DNA from: CAVQND01 sp049518415
GTDB taxonomy: Bacteria; Verrucomicrobiota; Verrucomicrobiia; Limisphaerales; UBA8199
Length of the DNA stretch: 64,000 nt
Reading direction: 5' to 3'
Assembly (NCBI GenBank): GCA_049518415.1
Contig: JBEKRX010000040.1
Location: 1 to 64,000, forward strand
In this document: positions 33,999 through 42,439 of the stretch, piece after piece
Layout: each line of letters opens with the position of its first letter
Numbering within the stretch: the stretch's first letter is position 1
Notes under the pieces: model-generated
Told to the model about the DNA's origin: nothing
The model's input: the letters and a program-made list of their open reading frames with translations, nothing else
Databases searched by the model: none
Made by a program: the position numbers and the translations under genes

Positions 33999-34970
33999 AT
34001 GAAACTGTCCTGCACGGTAGTGGCTGCGGTTGCCCTCGTTGGGGCCGCGCTGGAGATGCGCGCGGCGTTGGTTAACGGCATTGAGCGCGTGGTTCACGAT
34101 GCGGTGATCACGCGCCAGGACGTTGAAGAAGAGACGCTGAGCGCGGAAAGGGAGCTTTGGCGCGATTACGGGGGCCAGCAAGAGGTGTATGAGAGAAGGC
34201 TGGCCGAGGCGGAGCACAACAACCTGGAGCACTTGACGGAACGACAGTTGATCCTGCATGAGTTCAAGACGGCCGGCCACAGCCTGCCGGACAAGCTGAT
34301 CGATGATTTCCTGCAGGCGGAGATCCGCTCGCACGGGGACCGCATGACGTTCATCAAGACGCTCGAGGCGGAAGGGACAACCCTGGAGCGACACCGGCAG
34401 CGGATTCGTGAGCAGTACATCGAGCGGGCCATGCGAGAGAAGAACGTCTCGTCGGAAATCATCATCTCGCCGCACAAAGTCGAGGTGTATTACCAGGAGC
34501 ACCACGAGAGCTACAACCTCCCAGACCGGGTCAAGCTGCGGCTGATTGTGCTCAAGAAGTCGAGCGAGCCGGATGCGCCTCAGGCCCGGGAAATGGCGGA
34601 GGAAATCCTTGCCAAGCTGAAGGAAGGGGCGTCCTTTGCGGAGATGGCGAGCATGTATTCGGAAGAATCTCCGGAAATTAAACTGCGGCAAGAGGGGGGG
34701 GACAAGGGCTGGTGGGGGAAGGGCGAGCTGCGCAAGGAACTTGACGAAATCGCCTTCTCGCTCAAGCCGGGCGAACGTAGCGGCGTCATCGAGACTGCCG
34801 AGACCTGTTACCTGATGCTGGTCGGGGGCAGCGACCCCGCGCATTACATGCCGCTGAGCGAGGTGCGCGACCAAATCGAACACGACTTGCAGGACCAGGA
34901 GCGCGCCCGCCTGCAGAAGCAGTGGATTGAAAAGCTGAGAAAAAAGACGTTCGTGTCGTATTATTATTAG
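33999..34970 (+). CDS. SurA/PrsA-like parvulin peptidyl-prolyl cis-trans isomerase
   Basis: A 323-residue exported chaperone. The N-terminus (VVAAVALVGAALEMRAALVNGI) is a signal peptide followed at once by the 'NGIe.vV.davIT..dv' start of SurA N-domains. Residues about 30-160 are helical and highly charged (SurA_N type, with QRIREQYIERAMREKNV). The parvulin (rotamase) domain is about residues 180-290: LRLIVLKKSS, AEEILAKLKEGASFAEMA, YSEESPE and GELRKELDEIAFSLKPGERS. It probably helps outer-membrane proteins fold in the periplasm. pdxA follows about 110 nt downstream on the same strand; surA-pdxA adjacency is also known in Enterobacteria. Confidence 0.85.
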   Translation: MKLSCTVVAAVALVGAALEMRAALVNGIERVVHDAVITRQDVEEETLSAERELWRDYGGQQEVYERRLAEAEHNNLEHLTERQLILHEFKTAGHSLPDKLIDDFLQAEIRSHGDRMTFIKTLEAEGTTLERHRQRIREQYIERAMREKNVSSEIIISPHKVEVYYQEHHESYNLPDRVKLRLIVLKKSSEPDAPQAREMAEEILAKLKEGASFAEMASMYSEESPEIKLRQEGGDKGWWGKGELRKELDEIAFSLKPGERSGVIETAETCYLMLVGGSDPAHYMPLSEVRDQIEHDLQDQERARLQKQWIEKLRKKTFVSYYY

Positions 34971-35080
34971 CGTGATGCGTAATGGGCGGCGGGCAAGACT
35001 CAGCGCAGCCGCAGCCAAAACAGAAAGCGGACGGTGGAAACCTTGCTCGCCGCGCTGAGTGGAGGCTCGTTCTTATTCTT

Positions 35081-36091
35081 ATGACCGGCTGGGTGGGCAT
35101 TTCGCTGGGCGACATCACGGGCATCGGCCCGGAAGTCACGCTCAAGGCGCTGGCCGCTGAGGGCCAGTCCGACGGCACGCGTTACCTGCTCCTCGGCGAG
35201 GCGGAGCGCGCGCAAGCGCTCAACCGGCAACTGGGATTGAATCTGCCGCTGCAAACTTACTGCGGCCCGGAGCAGCCCGGCTGGATTTTCCTCTGCAACC
35301 CGCTGCCCGGCGCCCTGCCGCGCGACCTGGCGGCGGGCGCCCCCGCCGCCGCCCAGGCCGCCGTGGCGTGGTTGCGCGCCGGCGCGCAACGCTGCTTGCG
35401 CCGGGAACTGGATGCCCTAGTGACGGCGCCGGTGAACAAGGGAGCGATCGTCCGCTCCGGCCTGACCTTCGTTGGACAAACGGAATTCCTGTCCGAACTG
35501 GCCGGCACGGAACGGACGGCGATGATGCTGCTCGGCCAGGATGAGGGCGGCCGCTGGCTGCGCGTGGCCCTGGCCACGACCCATCTGCCGCTCAAAGAGG
35601 TGGCGGCGCACCTGACCCAGCCGAGAATTGAGCTGGTCGTGGAGTTGGCCGCGCGGGCTTGCGGCGCGCTGGGCCTGCCGCGCGCGCGGGTGGCCGTGTG
35701 CGGCCTGAACCCGCACGCGGGCGAGGGGGGCCAACTGGGCACGGAAGAGCAAACCATCATCGGCCCGGCCGTCCTGGCAGCGCAAGGCCGCCGAGTCGAG
35801 GTGGTGGGCCCATTGAGCGCGGACGCCTTGTTTTACCGCGCCCACCGGGGCGAGTATGACGCGGTGGTGGCCATGTACCACGACCAGGGCCTGGCGCCGC
35901 TCAAGATGGTCAGCTTCGAAACGGGCGTGAACTGGACCCTCGGCCTGCCCTTCATCCGCACTTCACCCGACCACGGGACCGCCTACGACATCGCCGGCCA
36001 AGGCAAAGCCAATCCGTCCAGCATGCGGGCGGCAATCCGATTGGCCAAGCAACTGGCGGCCAGGAATTCGGCGGCCCCGCCGGCGCGTTGA
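35081..36091 (+). CDS. pdxA: 4-hydroxythreonine-4-phosphate dehydrogenase PdxA
   Basis: A 336-residue enzyme of the DXP-dependent pyridoxal phosphate pathway, oxidising 4-phosphohydroxy-L-threonine with NAD. I use ATG 35081 (MTGWVGISLGDITGIGPEV) because family proteins begin here, and GGAGG lies about 15 nt upstream; the open frame extends back to 34982. Family motifs: GDITGIGPEV, LVTAPVNKGAIVRSG, ATTHLPLKEV (metal His), VCGLNPHAGEGGQLG (metal His) and VVAMYHDQGLAPLKMV with FIRTSPDHGTAYDIAG. The length matches the family. It converges with dnaA across a MITE-like hairpin element. Confidence 0.93.
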   Translation: MTGWVGISLGDITGIGPEVTLKALAAEGQSDGTRYLLLGEAERAQALNRQLGLNLPLQTYCGPEQPGWIFLCNPLPGALPRDLAAGAPAAAQAAVAWLRAGAQRCLRRELDALVTAPVNKGAIVRSGLTFVGQTEFLSELAGTERTAMMLLGQDEGGRWLRVALATTHLPLKEVAAHLTQPRIELVVELAARACGALGLPRARVAVCGLNPHAGEGGQLGTEEQTIIGPAVLAAQGRRVEVVGPLSADALFYRAHRGEYDAVVAMYHDQGLAPLKMVSFETGVNWTLGLPFIRTSPDHGTAYDIAGQGKANPSSMRAAIRLAKQLAARNSAAPPAR

Positions 36092-36160
36092 AAAGGGGGC
36101 CGTAACGGTTCCGTGGATTGGGTTGCGCACGGGGGCCGCGGGCGCTGCCCACCGCAACTG

Positions 36161-36323
36161 ATTCCAATTCGCGTTCAAGATGGCACTAATTCGCTTGTCC
36201 TTTGGGCCTCTGGCTTCGTTGCTCGCTCGTTGCAGATCGCTGGCGGATATGCGCCTCGCTCGCGCCTCGCCAGAGGCCCAAAGTCCTACGCGCCTTAGTG
36301 CCATCTTGAACGCTCGTTGGAAT
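36161..36323. mobile_element. 163-bp MITE-like element with ~54-bp terminal inverted repeats
   Basis: The first ~54 bases (ATTCCAATTCGCGTTCAAGA at the tip, then TGGCACTAA, ending TTTGGGCCTCTGGC) are mirrored at the right end (GCCAGAGGCCCAAAG ... TTAGTGCCATCTTGAACGCT with CGTTGGAAT). About 46 of 54 positions pair. The ~55-bp middle has no gene. The tips read ATTCCAA/TTGGAAT. The element fills the gap between convergent pdxA and dnaA and would also form a very long hairpin able to stop transcription. A 20-bp remnant of the tips lies at 45466-45485. Confidence 0.7.
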
Positions 36324-36336
36324 GAGCAGGCACGGC

Positions 36337-37707
36337 TTAGCGCGAGAGCTGCTTCTCCAGGTATTGGACCACCTGGCGGACGTTGGCATCGACTTCCATC
36401 CGGTCCTTGACCAGGCGGCAGGCGTGCATGACCGTGCCGTGGTCGCGTCCGCCAAAGGCCTCCCCGATCATGCTGAGCGAACTGCCGGTCATCTCGCGCG
36501 CCAGATACATGGCCACCTGGCGCGGGAAGGCAATGTTCTCCGGCCGCCGCTTGCTGGTCATGTCGGCCAGCCGAATGTCAAAATGCTCGGCGACCTTCTT
36601 TTGGATGACCTCGAGGCTGACCGAGGCGCGGCCCTCCTCGTGGAGGATTTCGTGCAGCAAGCCCTCGACCACCTCGAGGCTGAGCTTCTTGCCGGTCAAC
36701 GAGGCGTAAGAGGCGACGCGGATCAAGGCCCCTTCCAGCCGCCGAATATTGGTCCGAATGCGGTTAGCGAGGAAACTCATGATTTCCTCCGGCAGCTCGG
36801 CGCCCATCAATTGGGCCTTCTTGCGCAAGATCGCCAGGCGCATTTCGACGTCCGGGGGCTGGAGGTCGGTGACCAGGCCCCACTCGAAGCGGGAGACCAG
36901 GCGCTGCTCGAGGTTTTGGATCTCGCTGGCGGGACGGTCGCAGGTCAGGACGATCTGCCGGTGGGCTTCGTGCAAGGCGTTAAAGGTGTGGAAGAATTCC
37001 TCCTGGATCCGCTCCTTGCCGGCGAGGAACTGGATGTCATCGATCAACAGCACGTCGGTCTGGCGGTATCTCTTGCGGAACTTCACCAGTTGATTGTTCT
37101 GAATGCCGTCGATGTATTCGTTGGTGAATTTCTCGGAAGAGAGGTAGGCCACGCGCGCGCCCTTCTTGTGGGTGACCACGTAGTGCCCGATGGCGTGGAG
37201 CAAATGCGTCTTGCCCAAGCCCACCCCGCCGTAGAGGAAGAGGGGGTTGTAGGACTTGCCGGGCGCCTGGGCCACTGCCAGCGCGGCCGCATGGGCAAAG
37301 TTATTGTTGCTGCCGACCACGAAGGCCTCGAAGGTGTTCTTGGGATTGAACTCCAACTCAAGGTTCGCCCCAGTCCGCGGCGGTCCCGGTTCAAGCAGCA
37401 CCTTGGTTTTCACCGCGGCCGGGTCGGCGGTCGGAACCGCCGCCGCCGGCGGATTGCCGGGCCCCACTTTGAACCTGATCTGCAACTGCTGGCCGGAGGC
37501 GAGGGCCACCACGTCTTGCAGCAGGCCCATGTAATTGTCTTTGAGCCAGACCTCACAGAAGTCGTTGGCGACTTCCAGGACCAGGCTGCTATTCTCCTGC
37601 CCACAGGCCCGCAGCGGCGCGAACCAAAGATTATAGGTGTCAACGCTGAGCATCGAACGCAGACGCTCTTGCGCCGCGTCCCAAATTTTCTCTGCGGAAG
37701 CTTGCAT
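36337..37707 (-). CDS. dnaA: Chromosomal replication initiator protein DnaA
   Basis: A 456-residue initiator with all four domains. Domain I: WDAAQERLRSMLSVDTYNLW. A Pro/Ala-rich linker is near 100-125. The AAA+ domain III has ELEFNPKNTFEAFVVGSNN, Walker A LYGGVGLGKTHLLHAIG, Walker B VLLIDDIQFLAGKERIQEEF and the arginine finger in LVSRFEWGL. Domain IV has the DNA-binding signature GGRDHGTVMHACRLV. ATG 37707 follows AGGA with 7-nt spacing. A hairpin with five T lies immediately before the Shine-Dalgarno sequence. The upstream region holds DnaA boxes, so self-regulation is likely. Confidence 0.96.
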   Translation of the reverse strand: MQASAEKIWDAAQERLRSMLSVDTYNLWFAPLRACGQENSSLVLEVANDFCEVWLKDNYMGLLQDVVALASGQQLQIRFKVGPGNPPAAAVPTADPAAVKTKVLLEPGPPRTGANLELEFNPKNTFEAFVVGSNNNFAHAAALAVAQAPGKSYNPLFLYGGVGLGKTHLLHAIGHYVVTHKKGARVAYLSSEKFTNEYIDGIQNNQLVKFRKRYRQTDVLLIDDIQFLAGKERIQEEFFHTFNALHEAHRQIVLTCDRPASEIQNLEQRLVSRFEWGLVTDLQPPDVEMRLAILRKKAQLMGAELPEEIMSFLANRIRTNIRRLEGALIRVASYASLTGKKLSLEVVEGLLHEILHEEGRASVSLEVIQKKVAEHFDIRLADMTSKRRPENIAFPRQVAMYLAREMTGSSLSMIGEAFGGRDHGTVMHACRLVKDRMEVDANVRQVVQYLEKQLSR

Positions 37708-38100
37708 CGCTAATTCCTAAAAAGCCCGGCTTTCGGGCAGTTTATTCACCTGACGACTTGCCGCAACTTCGCTACTGCTCTCGGCTTTGCTTTTAGCACC
37801 CAAACTATGCCCAAACAAGAGAATCTCTGCAAAAAGCCGGGATTTCCGCAAATTCCCAATTCGGCGTCATACGTAAGCCATTGGAAACCAAGCACTTACA
37901 ACTACCCTGGCTGACCGGCTCAGGCAGGGGTCACTCTCCAGCCCAATTCGACTGGGCCAACCCGCCGTGCGTGCAAAGGTTTTAGGCCATCCGGCCCTAA
38001 CTTGCGAGGACAACATATTAACTCTTATTCACGAGTTATTCACAGGCCGATTCTGCCGTGAAATCAGGCACTTTTTATCTGTCCGGCCCAACAGGCGGCT
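37708..38100. other. oriC: Probable replication origin (oriC) region with DnaA boxes
   Basis: Upstream of dnaA, three TTATTCAC-type nonamers lie on the + strand: TTATTCACC (37742-37750), TTATTCACG (38025-38033) and TTATTCACA (38036-38044, a full match to TTATNCACA). The last two are 2 bp apart beside an AT-rich patch (38011-38030). Together with dnaA, mnmG and two parS sites within 6 kb, this is the expected origin layout. The number of boxes is modest, so part of the origin may lie elsewhere. 38101-38271 shows nothing further. Confidence 0.6.
37724..37738 (-). terminator. Hairpin plus T-run in the dnaA leader
   Basis: On the minus strand GCCCG-AAAGC-CGGGC is followed by TTTTT and then AGGAATTAGCG-ATG of dnaA. 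This is a short intrinsic-terminator shape 17 nt before the start codon. It could end upstream transcripts, attenuate dnaA, or just be structure in the leader. Confidence 0.5.
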
Positions 38101-38271
38101 CGCCAGCCAGGGCACCGGGCCAGGTTCTTGACGACCTACAGCGGCCAGCATAAGCCTTCCAACATCCCAGGTTTTCAAATCCGAAATCCGAATCGGCATA
38201 CGTCTGAGCGGGGCTGCATCTGGAGCTCCACTCAACCCAGGCAAGGGCGTGCCGGCCTCGGGTCAGGCGGC

Positions 38272-38610
38272 TCAAACCGCTTGTTCGCCGGTCTCCTCAG
38301 TGCGGATGCGGACCGCGTTGTCAATCGAACTGACGAACACCTTGCCGTCTCCAATCTTGCCGGTCTTGGCCGCTTTGACAATGGCGTCCACCGCGCTGGC
38401 GACCACGCTGTCCGACAAAACGACCTCGAGCTTGATCTTGGGCAGAAAATCGACGGTGTACTCGCTCCCGCGATAAATCTCGGTGTGGCCCTTTTGCCGG
38501 CCAAAGCCCTTGACCTCGGAGACGGTCATGCCTTCAACGCCCAGGCCGGACAGGGCTTCCTTGACGTCCTCGAGCTTGAAGGGCTTAATAATGGCCTCGA
38601 TCTTTTTCAT
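38272..38610 (-). CDS. glnB: P-II nitrogen regulatory protein
   Basis: A 112-residue trimeric signal protein that senses 2-oxoglutarate and ATP/ADP and controls nitrogen uptake and glutamine synthesis. ATG 38610 gives the invariant start MKKIEAIIKPFKLEDVKEAL. The T-loop has GFGRQKGHTEIYRGSEYTVD with the uridylylation Tyr (about residue 51). The C-terminal signature is KTGKIGDGKVFVSSIDNAVR with IRTEETGEQAV. All key residues are present. No amtB or glnA is adjacent in the window, so it could be GlnB or GlnK; the name is by default. Confidence 0.92.
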   Translation of the reverse strand: MKKIEAIIKPFKLEDVKEALSGLGVEGMTVSEVKGFGRQKGHTEIYRGSEYTVDFLPKIKLEVVLSDSVVASAVDAIVKAAKTGKIGDGKVFVSSIDNAVRIRTEETGEQAV

Positions 38611-38928
38611 GTTCTGTTTCGTTTGCGCAGCGGCGGATATTAACCACCCGTTTGGGGCTGTAAACAGGATAAACAGGAACGTGGAAAAAAGAAAGCGGCT
38701 TTTTTCTTTGAATGCCATCCCCCTGGCGGCGGTCCAAGACCTGAAAGCTGGACTGGTAAGTTTATCTCTGGCGGGCGGCGGGTGCTCTGGCACGGGGGGA
38801 GCAGTTCGCCGGGCTTTGCAGCCCGGCGCAGCCGGTGTGCCCTGCTGCGAGAGGTTCTAATGGTGAAGTCAAGCCAGGTTAATATCCGCTGAAAGGCCGT
38901 TGACAGGAATGATACTTGGTGCTTAATT

Positions 38929-39140
38929 ACCATCAGACAGCGCGCCTCGGGAGTGACCGTTGGCGCCAGGTGTGAATTTGCGGGTGTCAGGGCACTTGTT
39001 CTTTGTCAGCCCGAAACAGATTTCGGCCCGGGTTCCGGGTACAGGCCCGGGCCGATTTTCTCCGTAATCCTACTGTTGTACTAATTCGAAAATTCCCCGG
39101 GCTTTTCGGTCATCCTCTGACTGACTAGCCCGGTTTTTTT
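38929..39140 (+). ncRNA. Candidate structured small RNA (possibly 6S-like)
   Basis: A perfect -35 TTGACA (38900-38905) with a weak -10 TTAATT 17 nt later (38923-38928) would start an RNA near 38935. It would contain a strong stem CGGCCCGGG...CCCGGGCCG (39024-39054) and end at an intrinsic terminator (39097-39140). A 5' segment GGGAGTGACCG can pair with CGGTCATCCTC near the 3' end, which would close a long hairpin of about 200 nt, the size and broad shape of 6S RNA. No + strand protein gene explains the terminator. Identity as 6S RNA is a guess. Confidence 0.4.
39097..39140 (+). terminator. Intrinsic terminator
   Basis: CCGGGCT (39097-39103) pairs with AGCCCGG (39127-39133), with a smaller GTCA/TGAC stem in the loop, followed by seven T (39134-39140). 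It acts on + strand transcripts, where no protein gene lies upstream. Confidence 0.7.
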
Positions 39141-39181
39141 GTTTCCTGGCGGTTCAACTGCTGTTTTTAGGCCCAAGGCTC

Positions 39182-40231
39182 TCATGCTTCCACGCGCCGC
39201 AACAAGCCGCCGATCCTGGTAAACACCTCCGGCGGGAACCCCATCGCCACTTTCAACTGGTAATCCCGTTCCAGGATGTTCGGCTGGCCTTCCCAGCGGC
39301 GAAAGGTCCGCCAATCCACCAGTCCCCGCAGCCAGGCAAAGTGCCCGTGCACCGGCACTGGCAGGTCACTGCCATGGACCATGCGCTCGACCAGCGGCGG
39401 GCGCAAACACTCCCGGAGGCGCCGCCCGCGAATCGGGATGTTGAAGGCGCTGGTGTCCCCGTAAAGCCTGGGAAAGCGGTGTGTCATTTCCACAAAGACA
39501 TAAAAATACTCCCGGTCAAAGACCCCGCTGCTGGTGGCGCTGTGCGCGGCAATCACCGTCACGCCGCACTGGAGCGGCAGCGTCAAAATGCGCGGGTCAG
39601 CAAAGTCGGGGCGGAAGCTGGGGAGCGTATGTTCTCCGCCGGTGTGCGCCAGCAACGGCAACTGGGCCGCCGCCATCCGTTCCCAGAACCGGGTGAACCG
39701 GCGGTCATTGCAGTTGATGTTCTGGCAGTTGGGCAGGCATTTGAGCATCACCGCGCCGCCGGCCAGGCACCGCTCGAGTTCCGCGAGCGCGTCCGGCCGG
39801 GCCGGATGGATGGAAACCGCCGGCAGGAACTCCCGATGTTCCCGCGCCAGTCGCAGCACGTAGTCATTAGGCACATAAAACAAATTGGCCCCGGCCAGCG
39901 GCCGGCCCTGCTCGTCGCGCGTCAGGTCGTGGGCGAGGATTACCACGGTCCCAAGCGACGAACCGCGCACCATCGCCAGCAGCCGCTCCGCGTAGAGGCG
40001 CTCCAAATCCCCCCTCAGCGCCGCGCCCGGCAGGCCGAGATGCCGCAGCATCACCGCCGCCATCAGCCGCCGCCAGCCCCTGACCCGCACCCAGCAGCCC
40101 GAGCCCCCCGTGCCATTGCCGATGACGTGCACGTGCATGTCGATCGGTTTGGGACTCGGAATTCCCCCGCCGCCCGGTGGACCGTCCGGAGGCGCAGGCG
40201 CATGGGCCCGGGATGGTGGGGTTCCGTGCAT
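39182..40231 (-). CDS. Amidohydrolase-family metal-dependent hydrolase
   Basis: A 349-residue cytosolic TIM-barrel hydrolase. After a Pro/Gly-rich N-terminus the metal motif IDMHVHVIGNG appears near residue 31, then VVILAHDLTRDEQGRPL, AVSIHPARPDALAELERCLA, AVMLKCLPNCQNINC (Lys position), LLAHTGGEHTL (metal His), VTVIAAHSATSSG and MVHGSDLPVPVHGHFAW (final Asp). This is the amidohydrolase_2 (PF04909) pattern of decarboxylases and lactonases. The substrate is unknown. The N-terminal 30 residues are low-complexity and the true start may be later. It is transcribed divergently from the EF-P-like gene. Confidence 0.8.
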   Translation of the reverse strand: MHGTPPSRAHAPAPPDGPPGGGGIPSPKPIDMHVHVIGNGTGGSGCWVRVRGWRRLMAAVMLRHLGLPGAALRGDLERLYAERLLAMVRGSSLGTVVILAHDLTRDEQGRPLAGANLFYVPNDYVLRLAREHREFLPAVSIHPARPDALAELERCLAGGAVMLKCLPNCQNINCNDRRFTRFWERMAAAQLPLLAHTGGEHTLPSFRPDFADPRILTLPLQCGVTVIAAHSATSSGVFDREYFYVFVEMTHRFPRLYGDTSAFNIPIRGRRLRECLRPPLVERMVHGSDLPVPVHGHFAWLRGLVDWRTFRRWEGQPNILERDYQLKVAMGFPPEVFTRIGGLLRRVEA

Positions 40232-40519
40232 ATCCTAAAGCCACCATAGCGGCAGTGCCGCTCGGGCACGAATTCAAAAAAACGAGAAGGCTTGCCTCTG
40301 ATTTTGGCTGCGGCTCGGCCGCCCAGGCGGAGGCCTCCAGGTTCGCGGGCAAGCGCTGCCAAAGCCGCGGCGGGTTATGGAGTGCGCCGGCTTGCCCGGC
40401 TCGGCCGCGCTGAGGGGTTGACGGCGGGCGGGCTGGGAGTTAAAACCAGGGCGTGAACTTGCGAATTGGGAAAGGGCACGCCGCGCCACCAGGCCGGCCC
40501 CCGGCCGGAGGAGGAGCCT

Positions 40520-41083
40520 ATGCAGACTGTCCTGCCCGCTGACTTCAAACGCGGGATGGTGCTGATGCTGGACAACGTGCCGCACGTCCTGGAGGACCTT
40601 CACGCCTCAGGCACGGCGCAAACCAAGCACAAGTTGCACGCGCGCTTGCACAACCTGAACACCGGCCGGTTCATCGACCGCACGTTCGCCGATAACGAGC
40701 GGGTGCCGGTGGCCCAACTCGACCACCGCACGGTCCAGTTCAGCTTCAAACAGGCAGACACCTACGTTTTCCTGGACACCGAGACGTTTGACGAGCTGGT
40801 CCTTTCGGCCGAACAACTGGGCGAACGCCACTGGTTTCTCAAGGAGAACGAGGAGTACCGGGTCCTGTTCCTGGAAGGCAAACCGCTGAACATCGTGCTG
40901 CCGCCGCAGATTCCGTTGCGGGTCACCGACACCGCCCCGCCGACTCGCGGCGGGTCGGATTCCGCCTGGAAAGAAGCCCGGCTGGAGACCGGCCTGCAAA
41001 TCATGGTGCCGCTCTTCATCGCCAAGGGCGAGACCATCCGCGTGGACACGCAGGAGCGGAAATACGCGGGCAAAAGCAACTAG
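40520..41083 (+). CDS. Elongation factor P-like protein with an atypical tip loop
   Basis: A 187-residue protein with three beta-barrel domains, the size of EF-P, which binds stalled ribosomes and aids peptide bonds at polyproline. ATG 40520 has a strong GGAGGAG sequence 6 nt upstream. Family positions: LPADFKRGMVLMLDNVPHVL, LNTGRFIDRTF, YVFLDTETFDEL, VTDTAPPTRGGSDSAWK and LETGLQIMVPLFIAKGETIRV with DTQERKYAGKSN. The domain I loop that normally reads PGKGxA, with the modified Lys or Arg, reads HASGTAQTKHK here, so the usual modified residue is absent or shifted. It may be a paralogue such as the YeiP branch. An EF-P modification gene was not seen. Confidence 0.85.
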   Translation: MQTVLPADFKRGMVLMLDNVPHVLEDLHASGTAQTKHKLHARLHNLNTGRFIDRTFADNERVPVAQLDHRTVQFSFKQADTYVFLDTETFDELVLSAEQLGERHWFLKENEEYRVLFLEGKPLNIVLPPQIPLRVTDTAPPTRGGSDSAWKEARLETGLQIMVPLFIAKGETIRVDTQERKYAGKSN

Positions 41084-41310
41084 GCTCAGCGCGGCGGAGC
41101 CGCCCCCGGGGTTCAGGCAGCATGGCGAGGTCCAGAACGTTCTTTTGGACTCGATTCGGATTTCGGACTGCGGACTTCCCTTGCCCCGCCCTCCGCCCGG
41201 CGCCCCGTTGTCCTTTGGTCTGTTTGGCTTGTGGTCCCGCAGGCCTGTGATTCGGTGTCGCTGCTTGACTTCGCACCCAGAACGGTGACTTTGGGGCCAA
41301 GAACGTTCCG

Positions 41311-42288
41311 ATGCCCGCGATTGAAGTCACCGGCCTCACGAAGGCCTTTCGCACTTACAAGAAGCAGCCCGGCTTTGGCGGGGCGGTCAAAGGACTGTTT
41401 CGCCGCACCTACGAGCAAACGCTGGCGGTCAAAGACGTCAGCTTCACCATTGAACCGGGGGAGTTGGTGGGTTTCCTGGGGCCGAACGGGGCGGGTAAGA
41501 CGACCACGCTCAAGATGCTATCGGGCCTGCTCTATCCCACGGGCGGCACGGCGCGGGTGCTGGGCTACGTGCCCTGGGAGCGGGACGACGGCTACCGGCG
41601 GCAATTTGCGCTGCTGCTGGGGCAGAAGAACCAACTGTGGTGGGACCTGCCGGCCCGGGAGTCGCTCGAACTGAACGCGAAGATCTACGGCATCCCCGCC
41701 GCGACGCTGGAGCGGCGGGTGGCGGAGATGGGGGGCCTGCTGGGCGTGTGCGACCAGATGAACACCAGCGTGCGCGAGCTCTCGCTGGGCGAGCGCGCCA
41801 AGATGGAACTGATTGCCTCGCTCCTGCACCAGCCCAAGGTGCTGTTCCTGGACGAGCCGACCATCGGGCTGGACGTGGTGTCGCAGAAGACCGTGCGCGA
41901 GTTTCTGCGCGAGCACAACGCCAGGCAAAAGACGACGATCCTCCTGACCAGCCATTACATGACGGATATCCAGGAGTTGTGCGCGCGGGTGATTATCATC
42001 GATCACGGCACCATCTTCTTCGATGGCCAGCTCAGCGACATAGTGGACCGGTTTGTGGATTCGAAGGTGGTGACCATCCAATGCGCGGCGGGGGCGAATT
42101 GCCCCGCCGAGCACCTGGGCAAATACGGCGAGATCGTCGAGCAAACCCCGGGTGGCGTCCGGCTCAAGGTCAAACGCGACCGCGTCATCCCCGTCTGCAA
42201 GGCCTTGCTCGACGAACTGCCGGTGAGCGACATCGATATCCAGGAAGTCCCCATCGAGGAAGTCATCCGCCGCATCTTCGCGCGGTGA
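41311..42288 (+). CDS. ABC-2-type exporter ATP-binding protein
   Basis: A 325-residue nucleotide-binding subunit. Walker A GFLGPNGAGKTTTLKMLSG, Q-loop LLLGQKNQLWWDLPARES, signature LSLGERAKMELIASLLHQPK, Walker B VLFLDEPTIGLDVVSQ and H-loop ILLTSHYMTDI are all intact. The N-terminal insertion (RTYKKQPGFGGAVKGLFRR) and the C-terminal ~70-residue extension are typical of the ABC-2 polysaccharide/drug exporter type (YhbJ/Ybhf-like 'ABC transporter ATP-binding, DUF4162'). The permease genes usually follow directly, but here the next gene is a reverse-strand aldo/keto reductase, so the partners must be elsewhere or lost. Confidence 0.9.
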   Translation: MPAIEVTGLTKAFRTYKKQPGFGGAVKGLFRRTYEQTLAVKDVSFTIEPGELVGFLGPNGAGKTTTLKMLSGLLYPTGGTARVLGYVPWERDDGYRRQFALLLGQKNQLWWDLPARESLELNAKIYGIPAATLERRVAEMGGLLGVCDQMNTSVRELSLGERAKMELIASLLHQPKVLFLDEPTIGLDVVSQKTVREFLREHNARQKTTILLTSHYMTDIQELCARVIIIDHGTIFFDGQLSDIVDRFVDSKVVTIQCAAGANCPAEHLGKYGEIVEQTPGGVRLKVKRDRVIPVCKALLDELPVSDIDIQEVPIEEVIRRIFAR

Positions 42289-42439
42289 GCCGTCAGGCGT
42301 GTCGGTGCCCCAGGAGCGCAGAGCTGGAGCTTTGCGCTCCGCCCCCGCTGCATCGTTACGGCTTGGCCGTACCCAGAATCGGCAACGATGGCCCGCGGGA
42401 AAGGGCTTTTTTTTTCGGCACTGCTCCGCCGTGCCCAAC

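Larger units (their letters stand above)
38611..39181. other. Intergenic region with a candidate small RNA
   Basis: No protein gene recognised. From 38899 to 39140 there is a promoter-like sequence, hairpins and a strong terminator (listed separately). 38611-38898 shows nothing I can name. Confidence 0.5.

Noticed and set aside
36322..37713. 463-codon + strand frame over dnaA
   Set aside because: Mirror frame of a certain gene in GC-rich DNA; composition without motifs.
39097..39140. Terminator of the amidohydrolase or glnB gene
   Set aside because: Both are on the minus strand, while the T-run serves + strand transcripts.
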